Assembly: GCA_032717465.1 (NCBI GenBank)
Contig: CM064712.1
Coordinates: 23,857,581 to 23,921,580 of the forward strand
Source of the DNA: Coenobita brevimanus
Lineage: Eukaryota; Arthropoda; Malacostraca; Decapoda; Coenobitidae
Reading direction: 5' to 3'
DNA: 64,000 nt
The notes under the pieces: generated by a model
What the model was told of the DNA's origin: nothing
What the model saw: only the letters and a program-made list of their open reading frames with translations
Databases searched by the model: none
Made by a program: the position numbers and the translations under genes
Shown: one piece after another, positions 11,533 to 22,213 of the stretch
Numbering within the stretch: position 1 is the first letter of the stretch
Layout of the letters: each line of letters starts with the position of its first letter

Positions 11533-11599
<67 letters not shown>
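11533..11599. repeat. (GA)33 microsatellite
   Basis: Perfect GA run of 67 bp. Confidence 0.97.
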
Positions 11600-11601
<2 letters not shown>

Positions 11602-11704
11602 AAAACTGGCGAAAGAGAAAGTAAAGAAGGGATAAAGGTAATGTAAAATGAGGTTTCGTTCAAAGATTTTATTGAACTCAGGAAAGATTTATCGTCTTGA
11701 TGGG

Positions 11705-11985
11705 ATAATGTTTGACTCGTTCAGTACCTTAAGTGTCTCCCAGACTGAGTGAAATCGTCTGGAGATAGAGAGAAGTTACTAGAAAAAAGCTCAACGATTT
11801 CAGGGGGTTAATTAACACTCATTTTTCCTTGACACTAAGTGAAATAGTCTGGTGTCAGCTGGATATGAATGGTAGTTGTTCCGGCAGTGAGAGGTTAATG
11901 ATGACAGTATTAACACTCTCAGGCTCCTGTAATTCACTCTCAGCTGCAATAAAGTAGCCTGAGAGCAGAAAATATAAGCCAGAAA
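11705..11985. repeat. Cluster of TTAA-family core motifs
   Basis: Contains GAGTGAAATCGTCTGGAG (11749), AAGTGAAATAGTCTGGTG (11838) and TTAACACTCTCAGGCTCCTG (11910). The last matches 52998 (TTAACATCCTCAGGCTCC) and, more weakly, 48544. I read this as two or three overlapping degraded members of the TTAA element family whose edges cannot be placed. Confidence 0.45.
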
Positions 11986-12344
11986 TGACGTCAACGAGTC
12001 AGCTGGGTCAATAAGCTAAATAAATGTCGAGGATGATGGTTCGGGAGGATGGTAGTCCAACAAAGCGATTCCTTCTCCACTAAGCCGGTCCTCCACTCAC
12101 AACTTCTGTTTCCTTGTGATTGCGTCCTGGGCCAAATGAACGAGACTTTTCCTTCGAGGGCTGTCAGCCTTAATTGGATGCAACAATGATCTTTTCCAAT
12201 TTGAAAGGAAATGACCAAATATTTACGCAAACTCGATTAGCATGAAATGACCCTTGTATTCTGAGTGAAAGAATCTCGTATTTTATATTTCAGGTTTAGT
12301 TTTTTTATGGCCAATTTTTGCAGATGGAGGTAATGCTTATGGTG

Positions 12345-12720
12345 AGTCCTGCTGGGATCATAGCCCCTGTAAAGTTACCACTCATATTTCCTCAATTTCT
12401 TTATTACTACAATGAAGAGGTATCATAGGCGGTGTAAAGTAACTATTCATATTTCCGTAATTCCTTTACTACGACATTGAGGATCTGGTGATATCATAGG
12501 CCTTGTGAAGTAACTAATCATATTCTCCTAATTCCTTTACTACTACACTGCTGCTAGGTTGGGATCACAGGCCATAGTATAGTAACTAATCATACTGCCA
12601 TAACAGCTTTACTGATGTTCTTGTGACTCGGATCGTACGTCTTGTAAAGCAACGATTAATATTTCCTAAATTCTATTACTACTGCTCTGTCGTCTCGTCC
12701 GTATAAAGTCTGTAATAAGT
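12345..12720. repeat. Degenerate tandem repeat, about 70 bp x 5
   Basis: Units share GGATCATAGGCCNTGTAAAG, then TAACTANTCATATT, then TTCCTTTACTACTAC. Copies start near 12354, 12423, 12492, 12562 and 12630, with a partial one near 12700. Divergence is high, so the array is old. No coding frame is conserved across it. Confidence 0.8.
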
Positions 12721-13568
12721 TGATCATTATGGCGTTGTACAAGTGAAGGAGCCAATCCCTGGCATGAAGTGTGGTGGGCTGTTAATAGAGGGACTCGCCG
12801 TGAGGGTCGTTGCTCACTGGTCGCTAATCAACGTGAAGCCGACCTCTCAGACACCTAGTGCAACCAACAGGAGGCTTGTAAAGGTATAGGAATGTGAAGG
12901 CCAATGAGAATATACGTACTTTCTTGAGGAGATGTATATATATTTTAAAGAAATTATCTGAAGTATGTGGGAACAACCATAGATTTTTAGATAGCAGGTA
13001 ATTACTAAAACTGTAGGCTCAGTTAAGGTACAATCAGAATTATTTCCGAAAATCTTTCACCATTTTGAAAATACAGATACAGTCCTACAGCTTTCGTCAC
13101 TGTAGTTTCTCTTCATCACCAAGTGAATGCGAAACCCAACCATATTGCTGATAACTGTAGCCGGGCTGCACACAACCCGCCCTTCAGTAACATAGTAGTA
13201 ATCTGACAGGAGACAAGTGCAAGCGAAATTATCATCAATAAAACACAAAAATCATTAATTATCCACTTCATTTCACGGCGGGTTCATTAGGCCAGCAAAC
13301 AGTGGATCAGAATGACTTGGGTCACGATGTCACCAGATACTGAGACTGATAAGATTGCGTCTTTTTTTCTCGTGAGTTTCTAAATGATCTTAAGTAATAT
13401 TAATATATTTACTTCAGTAATTTCAGCTCTGCCAGTAAGTTTACCTTTAGGATGGTTTGAATGAAGAGATGTTTGTTCAGGACGGTACGGTGTGTGAAAC
13501 AATACATAGTGATACGGTATAGTTGTATGTTGTAGGTAACTGATGATGTTAGTGTTTTTAGGAAGTTT
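12721..13568. other. No gene or repeat recognised
   Basis: Unique-looking mixed sequence. No frame above about 65 codons and no RNA gene. Confidence 0.45.
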
Positions 13569-13922
13569 GGGGGAGGCGGTGGCTGAGTCGGTAGAGAGGT
13601 GGCCTGCAGTCCTGATGGACCCAGGTTCGAATCCCGGCGGGGGCAGGGGATAGTTTGTGGATTTGAATTTCACTAAAGCAGACTTTACTGATCTACCAGA
13701 TGACCCGCCGACATGTCGTAAAAATACCCCCGCTAATACCAGTACACCAGTCCTGTATGAGACAGCCCTAGCATGTAATCAATATGGACGGTGGGTGTTA
13801 GCGCCAAAGTGGTGACATGTGGAGGTGTAGGAGGACTACTGGGCCCCAAGGAGGACTATTGGGACTTGGGGATAGACCATGAAGCCTTTGCCCAGAGTCG
13901 GAGACGTAAAAAAGAAAAAAAA
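13569..13922 (+). mobile_element. tRNA-derived SINE (family A), copy 1
   Basis: The head carries a pol III A box, TGGCTGAGTCGG (13580-13591), and a B box, GGTTCGAATCC (13624-13634), with tRNA-like spacing. A unique body follows (TTGAATTTCACTAAAGCAGA, GTCGTAAAAATACCCC, GCGCCAAAGTGGTGACAT), and it ends in an A-rich tail. The same body occurs at 55641-55977, so it is a repeated element and not a lone tRNA gene. It encodes no protein and would depend on a LINE for movement. Confidence 0.85.
13580..13634 (+). promoter_or_regulatory. Internal RNA polymerase III promoter (A and B boxes) of SINE A
   Basis: A box 13580-13591 and an exact GGTTCGANNCC B box at 13624-13634. Both are well preserved, so the copy may still be transcribable. 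Confidence 0.7.
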
Positions 13923-13946
13923 TGTGTTGTCATAAGTTTCAGGCTT

Positions 13947-14033
13947 CCCCCCCCCCTCACCCCTCACCCCTCACCCCTCACCCCTCACCCCTCACCCCTC
14001 ACCCCTCACCCCTCACCCCTCACCCCTCACCCC
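13947..14033. repeat. (TCACCCC)11 heptamer array
   Basis: A C10 run followed by eleven perfect TCACCCC units. The minus strand is (GGGGTGA)n, twelve G4 tracts with three-base loops, an almost ideal G-quadruplex array; the plus strand fits an i-motif. Confidence 0.97.
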
Positions 14034-14340
14034 AATCTTCCCCTCGCACATTTGCTCATGCCTCCCTCTTATAATCTCACCCCAACCCCCCAGTCCCCCA
14101 TCCCCTATAATGAACCCTTGATGGAATTACCCAAATTTTGTTTGAGAAGTCTCGTGTCCTTAATAAAGGGATCTGGGGTAATTTAGGTCAAGGAGAGAGG
14201 CTAGTGGATGAGGTCAATATTTTTCCGTTGTTGATATCTGTCGTGGGAAGAGGAGTCGAGTCGCTACTGAGTAGGGACAGAAACGACAGGAGGTACCTTT
14301 TGTCGACGCCACACCCTCACTCGTTGCGGCGTCAAACAGC

Positions 14341-14411
14341 AGATAGATAGATAGATAGATAGATAGATTTAGATTGATAAATAGATAGATAGGTAGGTAG
14401 GTAGGTAGGTA
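14341..14411. repeat. GATA then GTAG tetranucleotide repeat
   Basis: (GATA)n for about 30 bp, an imperfect spacer, then (GTAG)n. It starts immediately after unique sequence with no LINE 3' end that I could recognise. Confidence 0.9.
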
Positions 14412-14680
14412 TTCGCTGTCAGATAATGGAGCACTGCAGTCAAATGGTGGTTGAACGACTGAACGCTCGTGTGGGTCTGAATATTGTCACTTACTCACAC
14501 AGATTTTAATTGAAAGAGGTTTACTGATTGCATATGAATAATTGTAATTGATGTAACATTTACTAGCCTGCTTTAGAAAGGTAATACATAGTCCATCTTG
14601 GTCTGGTAAAATTCCTTCGTTACTTTAGAAAGTTGTTGCCATAACGGGGTGAGTTGCAGGAAGTATCAGACTGATGTTAT

Positions 14681-14682
<2 letters not shown>

Positions 14683-14776
<94 letters not shown>
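14683..14776. repeat. (GT)47 microsatellite
   Basis: Perfect 94-bp GT run. Confidence 0.98.
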
Positions 14777-14778
<2 letters not shown>

Positions 14779-15240
14779 TTTAGTGCGCGTCCGCACGTGT
14801 GCTGGAACAAGTGTTGGCAACATATAAGCAACACAGTAACGAACACGCTGCAAACATGCTGGGAACAGCAGCGTCCAGATCATGTTGGCAACATCATGAT
14901 GAAGTCTCAGCTGCCTGGTATGGACACACTTATCCCATCACCTCTGCTGCCAGTGTTCCAAGCTGCACTGAAACATGTTTGCATACATCTGTCCAAATAC
15001 TGCTGCATACATGTTCCCGAACATGTTGCCAGCGGTGCTGACAACGTATGTTCGATTACACGCGTGGACGCGCACTTATAAGGACCCTCCAGCCATCAAA
15101 GGCGCTCAACAATTTCAAGTTAAACCAGGAATCAAATCTGGCGCCAGTCTCCTATGACGGCCTCCACTAAGTAATTGACAGAAAAGCCAATCCTCTTACG
15201 TTGACAGACTTGAGGCTCGTCCTGGAAGGTGTGGCTTAGT
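14777..15240. other. Unassigned, with clustered ACATG/CATGT palindromes
   Basis: No gene recognised. Five CATG-centred motifs of the RRRCATGYYY kind lie between 14850 and 15025 (for example AAACATGTTT at 14971), plus a local inverted repeat around 14879-14900. Confidence 0.4.
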
Positions 15241-16770
15241 GTGGCAAGGACTTTGTGCACTGCTTCCCCCTCACCCTCTGCCATCACTCTTATCTGTCAT
15301 CTTCGTCTTGTACCCTCTTTGTCTTTCATTTGCACCTTCTCTCTCTTATTTTTCACCCTCCCTCTTTTTGCTTCTGTACAAGGACACATACACTACCTCT
15401 CCCTCACTCTTTTGGTTTACCACTTTCTTTTTGTTTTCCACTTTCACACCCTAACAAAGTCACTCTCTCACCCTCACCTGTTCTCATCTCTCGCGTCAGT
15501 GTTCAGTTTCACTCCTTACTCTCATTTAAACCCTCTGTCAATGTCTTCTCACCCTCACCGTCTTTCATATTGACCTTCTTGTTATTTTAAATTTCTCCCA
15601 TCTCTCAGCCTCACCCTCTGTCACTATCACCCTTGTACTGTCTTAGCTTCATTTGTTACTCTCACCCCTCACTCTCTTCTTCTTATATTCTTTCACCTTC
15701 ACCATCTTACTATTTCACGTATAACCTCTTACCTTTTCAGTTCCTCCCTCTGTAAGTTGCGTCTTTCTCACACTGTTCATCTTCACTCTCATTCTTTTAC
15801 TCTTTCTCTTTCATTTGTTGCCCCCACCTCTGTTTCTCTTTACTTTCTTTCTCTTTTACTTTCACCCTTCGTCACTTTCCTACCCTAACAAATTCACTCT
15901 GTCACCCTCACTCTGTCTCTGCTCCTATCCTACTAATTTCATTTCGTAGTTTTGTTGTTGTTGTTGTAGTAGTTGATGCTGTTGTTCTGGCCCCATGCGC
16001 GTCTAGAAGTGAACCCAATGGACTGCAGGCTGAAGTTGTGTTTCTCCTACAGTTTACCATCCTCTTTCGGGGGATAGGGAGGGAGCTGAGGGGCCTTAGT
16101 ATAACCTGGCAGTCGACTTCACCCTACCTCCTTGAAGCTGTTACCTTGACCATATCTCTTCTGTCACTTTCGTCGTGTTTTTTCGACCTTGTCTCTGTTC
16201 TCGCCTGTCACCTTCACTATCTTCACAACCCTTTGCCATTTTCAGCCTGTCGTTATTCCCCTCTCTCACCCTCATCCTCTCACCCTTGTGTCCATCACCT
16301 TCTGAGTCCTCCCTGTCACCTTGTCTCCCTTCTCTCCTCTGTCACTTTCACCCGATTTCCTTCACCCTCTTGTCACTTTCTTCCCATCTCTGCATTTCTA
16401 TCACCTTCACCCTGTCACCTTCGCCCCCTCTTCCCGCATCATATCTCATCATTAAATATCTGGTCGGCAGTTCCTCCCTCCCTCTCTCGTCACTTTCCCT
16501 CACCTCCCCCCTCACCTCCCCTCACCTCATCTCACCTTCCACTCTGCTTCACCTCCTCTCTCACTTTATCTTATCGTGTGAGTCACTTTAATTTTCCTCT
16601 CTCAATCGTAACATAAATTTTCTCCCTCTTTCTACCCTGTTCGTTCATTCCCTCTCATCTCCCTTTGTCAACCAACTCTCCTTGTCACACCTCATTACAT
16701 CTCTCACTCTACTTTAAAGCTGTCCTTCATTCTGCTTTCTTCCACTTCATTCTTCACCTTAGCTTCTGGC
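15241..16770. repeat. 1.5-kb pyrimidine-rich tract
   Basis: Plus strand is dominated by C and T with recurring TCACCYTC-type octamers (15460, 15600, 15660, 16260, 16390, 16500). Multiple simultaneous Ser/Leu/Pro-rich frames are composition artefacts. A short purine/GT-rich island at 15950-16100 interrupts it. Confidence 0.75.
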
Positions 16771-16784
16771 CTGTACTCTAAATC

Positions 16785-16880
16785 GCATAGGAGACTTCAT
16801 AGCACCTCTTCCTTAACGATTTATTTTGCATAACACACTTTAACATTCTCTTGTATGTTAGTTGTATCAAGATAATAACG
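16785..16880 (-). repeat. Dispersed repeat family 2, copy
   Basis: Minus-strand copy containing the reverse complement of GTTAAGGAAGAGGTG and of GAGAATGTTAAAGTG. Related copies lie at about 46868, 51140, 51215, 52440 and 57030. Confidence 0.6.
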
Positions 16881-17080
16881 ACAGAGTTTGCATTAGTAAC
16901 ACACAGGAGGATATGACATTGTATAGAATAAATCGCCGAGGAAGGGATGTTACGAAATTTACAAAGCTACGTAGGAAAGGACATTTCTCTTTTGACTTTG
17001 TTTATGCAGTTGATATTAGTTTTTCTCTACCGTCCACGTCACGTTCCCTCATCCATCATGTCCTCTCACCACCCCTCATC

Positions 17081-17082
<2 letters not shown>

Positions 17083-17149
<67 letters not shown>
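17083..17149. repeat. (CT)33 microsatellite
   Basis: Perfect CT run of 67 bp, continuing into a pyrimidine-rich tract to about 17660 with degenerate CCATCC motifs. Confidence 0.97.
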
Positions 17150-17151
<2 letters not shown>

Positions 17152-17800
17152 CCCTTTCTCATCCTCAGCCTCTTTCTCTTCCCTTCCAGTATGATCTTCT
17201 GTTACACCTTCAGCGTCACCTTCCTCCTCTTTACCTTCCACTTCTTCACCTTCCACTTTTTTTTCATCTTCCGGCCATCATCTCATCTTCAAACCATCCA
17301 TACATCCAAACATCTGACCTTTCACTCCTCACCTTCTAACCATCCCACCCTAACCTTCCATCCTGCCAACCATCCAAGCTACAAACCATCCATCTTCTCT
17401 ACTTCATACTTTTCAAACATTCAACCATCATTCCCTTCCAACTCATCAATCATCCAACCTGCTAACCATCCCTCATTCCTTACTTTGTTCCTTCCAACCA
17501 TCCTACCTTCCACTCTCCCCAGTTCCCACCTCACTTCCATTTTTCCCTCGTCTCACTTCACACCTCGTCCTCCCAAGTCTTTTACATCACGTCCCTCACT
17601 TCCCTTACTCACTTCCACCTCGGTTATCATATCTATTTCATTTCCCTGTTTCCCTTCCAGTGTCTTCCGTCCGACAGTCATCGAAATTAGTTTGAGGAAA
17701 GAGAGAGAAATTTGTGGACTAAAAACGATGCTCTCTCCACTTTGTCTAAAATTATTATCGCCTCATCTGTAATGCTGAGTTTTAACAAGAGTGACACTAG

Positions 17801-17801
<1 letters not shown>

Positions 17802-17880
<79 letters not shown>
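17802..17880. repeat. (AC)39 microsatellite
   Basis: Perfect AC run of 79 bp. Confidence 0.98.
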
Positions 17881-17881
<1 letters not shown>

Positions 17882-18183
17882 CTTGAAGTGGTTAAGCTTT
17901 TATTTTCCACAGGTAATCAACAGTTTGTCAGGGTAATTATGTTGTCAGGTAAATCCGGCTCACCTGACGCTGGAATAAAACATAAGCTGTGACAACACCA
18001 GCTTATCCTATAATAGCCCTTCATACTTAGAGGGAATTATCGCTGTGTTATTCCACCTGGTAATTATTCTCTCTTTTATCACGATATTTTTGATGTCACG
18101 TCTGCCTTAGCCTCTTCTGAATGATTATCCCATATAATTTTCTCTTGCTACCTTCAGACAATTCTAGTACCAAATTTTGTTGG

Positions 18184-18356
18184 TTAATCCCCCTTCATTT
18201 GGCAGAGATTTTCATTCTGCAGATTGTTTCCATTAGCTCAGTGGTACAGTATGACAGTGTTACGGCTCTACATCCTATCCACAACTCATCATTCAAGATG
18301 GAAAGATGGCCAATAAGGGGCAAGTTAAAGTGAACTGAGTATAGTGAAGAGGTTAA
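18184..18356. mobile_element. TTAA MITE-like element, 173 bp
   Basis: Left end TTAATCCCCCTTCATTTGG, right end TATAGTGAAGAGGTTAA, TTAA at both edges. Only 9 bp separate it from the next element. Confidence 0.5.
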
Positions 18357-18365
18357 TGAACATTC

Positions 18366-18470
18366 TAACCCCTTCATTTATAAACATTCTCTCATACGGA
18401 ATGAAATAGTCAGCTGGTCGCTTGAATTAAGTACCGGTAAGGAAGACGTCATCGTAGTGAAGGGGTAGGT
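18366..18470. mobile_element. TTAA MITE-like element, 105 bp
   Basis: Left end CTAACCCCTTCATTTATAAA, right end ATCGTAGTGAAGGGGTAGG, with core GGAATGAAATAGTCAGCTGG in the middle. Both TTAA edges carry a single substitution. It directly follows another member. Confidence 0.55.
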
Positions 18471-18760
18471 AGGTTGGTAGACTGACTGAGAGACAAGCGA
18501 AGAGAGAAACATACACACAGACAACTAACGGATAATGGTAGGTATGAAGGCGAACACACAAACAGATCACAGTAAGCCACAGAGAGATAAGTAACTAAGG
18601 CAGATATCGGTACACAAGTAGGCAGACAGACAGGCAAATATCAGTACACAAGTAGACACAGAAATATATTAGTAAACAGCTAGACATAAAGACATACACA
18701 CAGACACGCAGCTACATAAACACTTACCAACTGTTCGACATATACACAAAAGGATTAACA
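18471..18760. repeat. Degenerate GACA/GATA/ACACA region
   Basis: Repeated phrases such as CAGATATCGGTACACAAGTA and AATATCAGTACACAAGTAGA (18601 and 18636) show a short local duplication inside a GACA-rich background. Confidence 0.6.
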
Positions 18761-19079
18761 AACAGCATTTTCAGGTTGGACAAAAACTGAGCATTAAAAC
18801 AGGCCCAGATGTGTTATCAGACGGGGTCAAGTGGAGTCCCGCGGGGCACTCCTGTTGGAACAATGCTGTGCTGGGAGGGGGGTGGGGGGCTGTGAGTAGT
18901 GGGGGCTGGGGGAAGGCTGAAGTAGAGGGGATGAATGATGATGATGATGTGGAGGTTAAGAGAAATTGGGGGAGTATAAATGAATGCAGAGGAAAGAAAA
19001 CAGACACGGATCTCCTCAACGAGTCGACGCATTTTTTTCTTTCCAGAGAAGTCTATAACTATGGTATCTGATTCTGGAG

Positions 19080-19353
19080 GAGGGGAGAGAATGATGGAAA
19101 AAGACACAGGAGAGGGGATATGAGAGGGTGGAAGTAAGTTGAAAGGGGAGTTGGGTGAGGGCATAGAGGTAGAGGAGATGGAGGGAAGATGGAGAAGAAA
19201 CGACAGATGAAAAGCACAGAATTTGACCGGGTGGGTAAGAAAGGTGGAGAGGCAGAGGATATGGGGTTTGGTGTGGTAAAAATGTTGAACAATTGGAAGG
19301 TAGGGAGAGGGAGGCATTACACAGGCAGTAGAAGTTGGGAGGAAGGCAGAAAG
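19080..19353. repeat. Purine-rich tract
   Basis: A/G-rich plus strand leading into the duplicated GA-rich block; no gene. The long Leu/Ser/Pro minus-strand frame is a composition artefact. Confidence 0.6.
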
Positions 19354-19468
19354 AGAGAGAGAGAGAGGTGAGTTGGGGGGAATATAGGAGAGGGTATACA
19401 GAAGTGTAGGAAAGGAGAAAACAGACGCGCTGGTGAGGGAAGGGATTAGTGTGAAAAGATAAAAAATG

Positions 19469-19499
<31 letters not shown>

Positions 19500-19622
19500 G
19501 AGGTGAGTTGGGGGGAATATAGGAGAGGGTATACAGAAGTGTAGGAAAGAAGAAAACAGACGCGCTGGTGAGGGAAGAGATTAGTGTGAAAAGATAAAAA
19601 ATGAGAGAGAGAGAGAGAGAGA
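19354..19622. repeat. Tandem duplication, about 134-bp unit x 2
   Basis: Two copies of a block starting GGTGAGTTGGGGGGAATATA and ending AAAAGATAAAAAATGAGAGA, at 19367 and 19502, each flanked by GA microsatellite. They differ at only a few positions, so the duplication is recent. Confidence 0.9.
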
Positions 19623-19937
19623 AACACAAGCCGTGAGTATAAACATGGACCCCTTGTGGGACAAAAATGTTTCCTGTAGTAATATCCTGAGCTCTTTTGT
19701 TTTATCAATGGTTAAAGGGAATTACGTCTATTCTTTAAGGTTATATACGGAAGGAGAAAAATGGCGCAGGTCACAGTGTATAGGAAAGCAAAATATAGAC
19801 GATTTTTATTCAGTATTCCTCGAGTTTGCATTCATCCACGATACACGTCTTTTGAAAAATATAGAGATACTAAATTTAGGTTAGTAAATACCGTAAATAG
19901 GTTGGAAGGGAATATTCCTAGTGAATGGGTAAGAATG

Positions 19938-21124
19938 GTTTTAGTTAATATCGCAGTACGTTGTTTGTCTATAGCGTTATTATTATAGTTTTAGTTAATA
20001 TCGCAGTACGTTGTTTGTCTATAGCGTTATTATTATAGTTTTAGTTAATATCGCAGTACGTTGTTTGTCTATAGCGTTATTATTATAGTTTTAGTTAATA
20101 TCGCAGTACGTTGTTTGTCTATAGCGTTATTATTATAGTTTTAGTTAATATCGCAGTACGTTGTTTGTCTATAGCGTTATTATTATAGTTTTAGTTAATA
20201 TCGCAGTACGTTGTTTGTCTATAGCGTTATTATTATAGTTTTAGTTAATATCGCAGTACGTTGTTTGTCTATAGCGTTATTATTATAGTTTTAGTTAATA
20301 TCGCAGTACGTTGTTTGTCTATAGCGTTATTATTATAGTTTTAGTTAATATCGCAGTACGTTGTTTGTCTATAGCGTTATTATTATAGTTTTAGTTAATA
20401 TCGCAGTACGTTGTTTGTCTATAGCGTTATTATTATAGTTTTAGTTAATATCGCAGTACATTGTTTGTCTATAGCGTTATTATTATAGTTTTAGTTAATA
20501 TCGCAGTACGTTGTTTGTCTATAGCGTTATTATTATAGTTTTAGTTAATATCGCAGTACGTTGTTTGTCTATAGCGTTATTATTATAGTTTTAGTTAATA
20601 TCGCAGTACGTTGTTTGTCTATAGCGTTATTATTATAGTTTTAGTTAATATCGCAGTACGTTGTTTGTTTCTATAGCGTTATTATTATAGTTTTAGATAA
20701 TATCGCAGTACGTTGTTTCTATAGCGTTATTATTATAGTTTTAGTTAATATCGCAGTACGTTGTTTGTTTATAGCGTTATTATTATAGTTTTAGTTAATA
20801 TCGCAGTACGTTGTTTGTTTATAGCGTTATTATTATAGTTTTAGTTAATATCGCAGTACGTTGTTTGTTTATAGCGTTATTATTATAGTTTTAGTTAATA
20901 TCGCAGTACGTTGTTTGTCTATAGCGTTATTATTATAGTTTTAGTTAATATCGCAGTAGTACGTGTTATAGCGTTATTATTATAGTTTTAGTTAATATCG
21001 CAGTATTATAGCGTTATTATTATAGTTTTAGTTAATATCGCAGTACGTTGTTTGTCTATAGCGTTATTATTATAGTTTTAGTTAATATCGCAGTACGTTG
21101 TTTGTCTATAGCGTTATTATTATA
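19938..21124. repeat. 50-bp satellite array, about 24 copies
   Basis: Head-to-tail unit of exactly 50 bp, GTTTTAGTTAATATCGCAGT followed by ACGTTGTTTGTCTATAGCGT and TATTATTATA. The first fifteen or so copies are essentially identical. Copies from about 20650 on carry small indels (an extra TTT at 20668, shortened copies near 20950 and 20990) and TCT/TTT variation. Two AATATCGCAGTA-type phrases show the shortened units are internal deletions. No frame is conserved because 50 is not a multiple of 3. Confidence 0.98.
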
Positions 21125-21770
21125 CATTTGTGTTTTGTTTGCCGATTAACTAACAATATTATTAAAAACTTGTGGCTTTAGGAAGATGCAAATCCCATAC
21201 TGAACAGCAAGTTTGGACTCTGAGTTATTTCATCCAATTAACTAACGCTGGAAGTTTAATCCTCGCCTGTTTTCGCCGACTTTCGGTGTTGTTGGAAAAG
21301 TTTGTCTAGTTTTAAAACACACTTAATCTAACTACGTTTTGAATCAACCATCCAGTAAAAGATATGACAAGACTGACCAATAACCACAATGGGTGAGGGT
21401 ATGATGGGAAGCAGCACAACAACGATAGCAGTCCAGTTGTTTCTGTAATATAATACACAATTACCCCATTTGCCACCAGCCTACCCCCTCCCCTTAACTA
21501 TGTTGTTACTGATTACCCTCTGTGGTGAAATAAAAAAAAATGAGAATGCCTTTTTTGTAACGAAGCTCATTATAAGCGGCACTTGGGATCTGTGTAGGTG
21601 AGATGCTATCTAAGTGTACTCTGTGTTGCATGTGTAATGTAAAGTAATGATTGACATTCCCCCCAACACACAAAGCCGTGGGCCATACATGACCATCACG
21701 TTCCACTCTACTCACCATCATTTCAGTAACGATTCACTCTCGCTTTCACTTTCTTTCCCTCACGTTAATT
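21125..21770. other. No gene recognised
   Basis: Mixed sequence to the right of the satellite, ending in a pyrimidine-rich stretch that precedes a possible exon. Confidence 0.4.
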
Positions 21771-21781
21771 GTCTGGCGCAG

Positions 21782-21874
21782 GAGAGAGGCTGGGAAGACG
21801 AAGCCCTGGCCGGAGAAGTATTGGTAGAGGATCCTGACCAGTTCCCACAAGTCTCCATGGCGCTGAATTATTAG
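21782..21874 (+). CDS. Possible terminal exon of an unknown host gene
   Basis: A pyrimidine-rich stretch (about 21735-21770) ends in GCGCAG at 21776-21781, a good splice acceptor. It opens directly in phase into a 30-residue frame, ERGWEDEALAGEVLVEDPDQ then FPQVSMALNY, with a TAG stop at 21872-21874. Codon use is balanced and GC-rich compared with its AT-rich surroundings. I recognise no domain. There is no supporting upstream exon in the window, so it may be chance. Confidence 0.2.
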   Translation, partial: ERGWEDEALAGEVLVEDPDQFPQVSMALNY

Positions 21875-22045
21875 CTTCAATATTTTGTGCGGTTGTACTT
21901 CTCCATTTTAGTTGACAAGAGTTTGTTTGCTGTATAGGTGAAGATAATTGTTAAAAAAAAAAAAAAGTGCACAATTTAACCTTTTGTTCCATAGGGTTCC
22001 CCTCACCTGAATAAAATCGTGTGTCGTCATCCAGAGTGATATATA

Positions 22046-22213
22046 AGTGATGGTGACATACAAAAGGTTAAGGTCAAGATAGTCTGTAAATATGAATAAT
22101 ATCCAAGTGATGGTGGCATAGAAAAGGATAAGACAGTTTGTAAATATGAATAATGTCAATGATGGTGACATACCAAAGGTTAGGGTCAAGAGTGTCTGTA
22201 AATATGATAACCA
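22046..22213. repeat. Short tandem repeat, about 53-60 bp x 3
   Basis: Units begin AGTGATGGTGACATACAAAA and end CTGTAAATATGAATAAT. Copies at 22046, 22106 and 22159, diverged by substitutions and a 7-bp deletion in the second. It is preceded at 22010 by GAATAAAATCGTGTG, the TTAA-family core motif. Confidence 0.8.

Noticed and set aside
13569..13640. Functional tRNA gene
   Set aside because: Pol III boxes are good, but no complete cloverleaf with a paired acceptor stem was evident and the same downstream body recurs at 55641-55977, so it is a SINE head.
15229..17772. Several 110-193 codon Ser/Leu/Pro-rich frames
   Set aside because: Pyrimidine tracts lack stop codons, so parallel frames are open at once. 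Composition, not coding.
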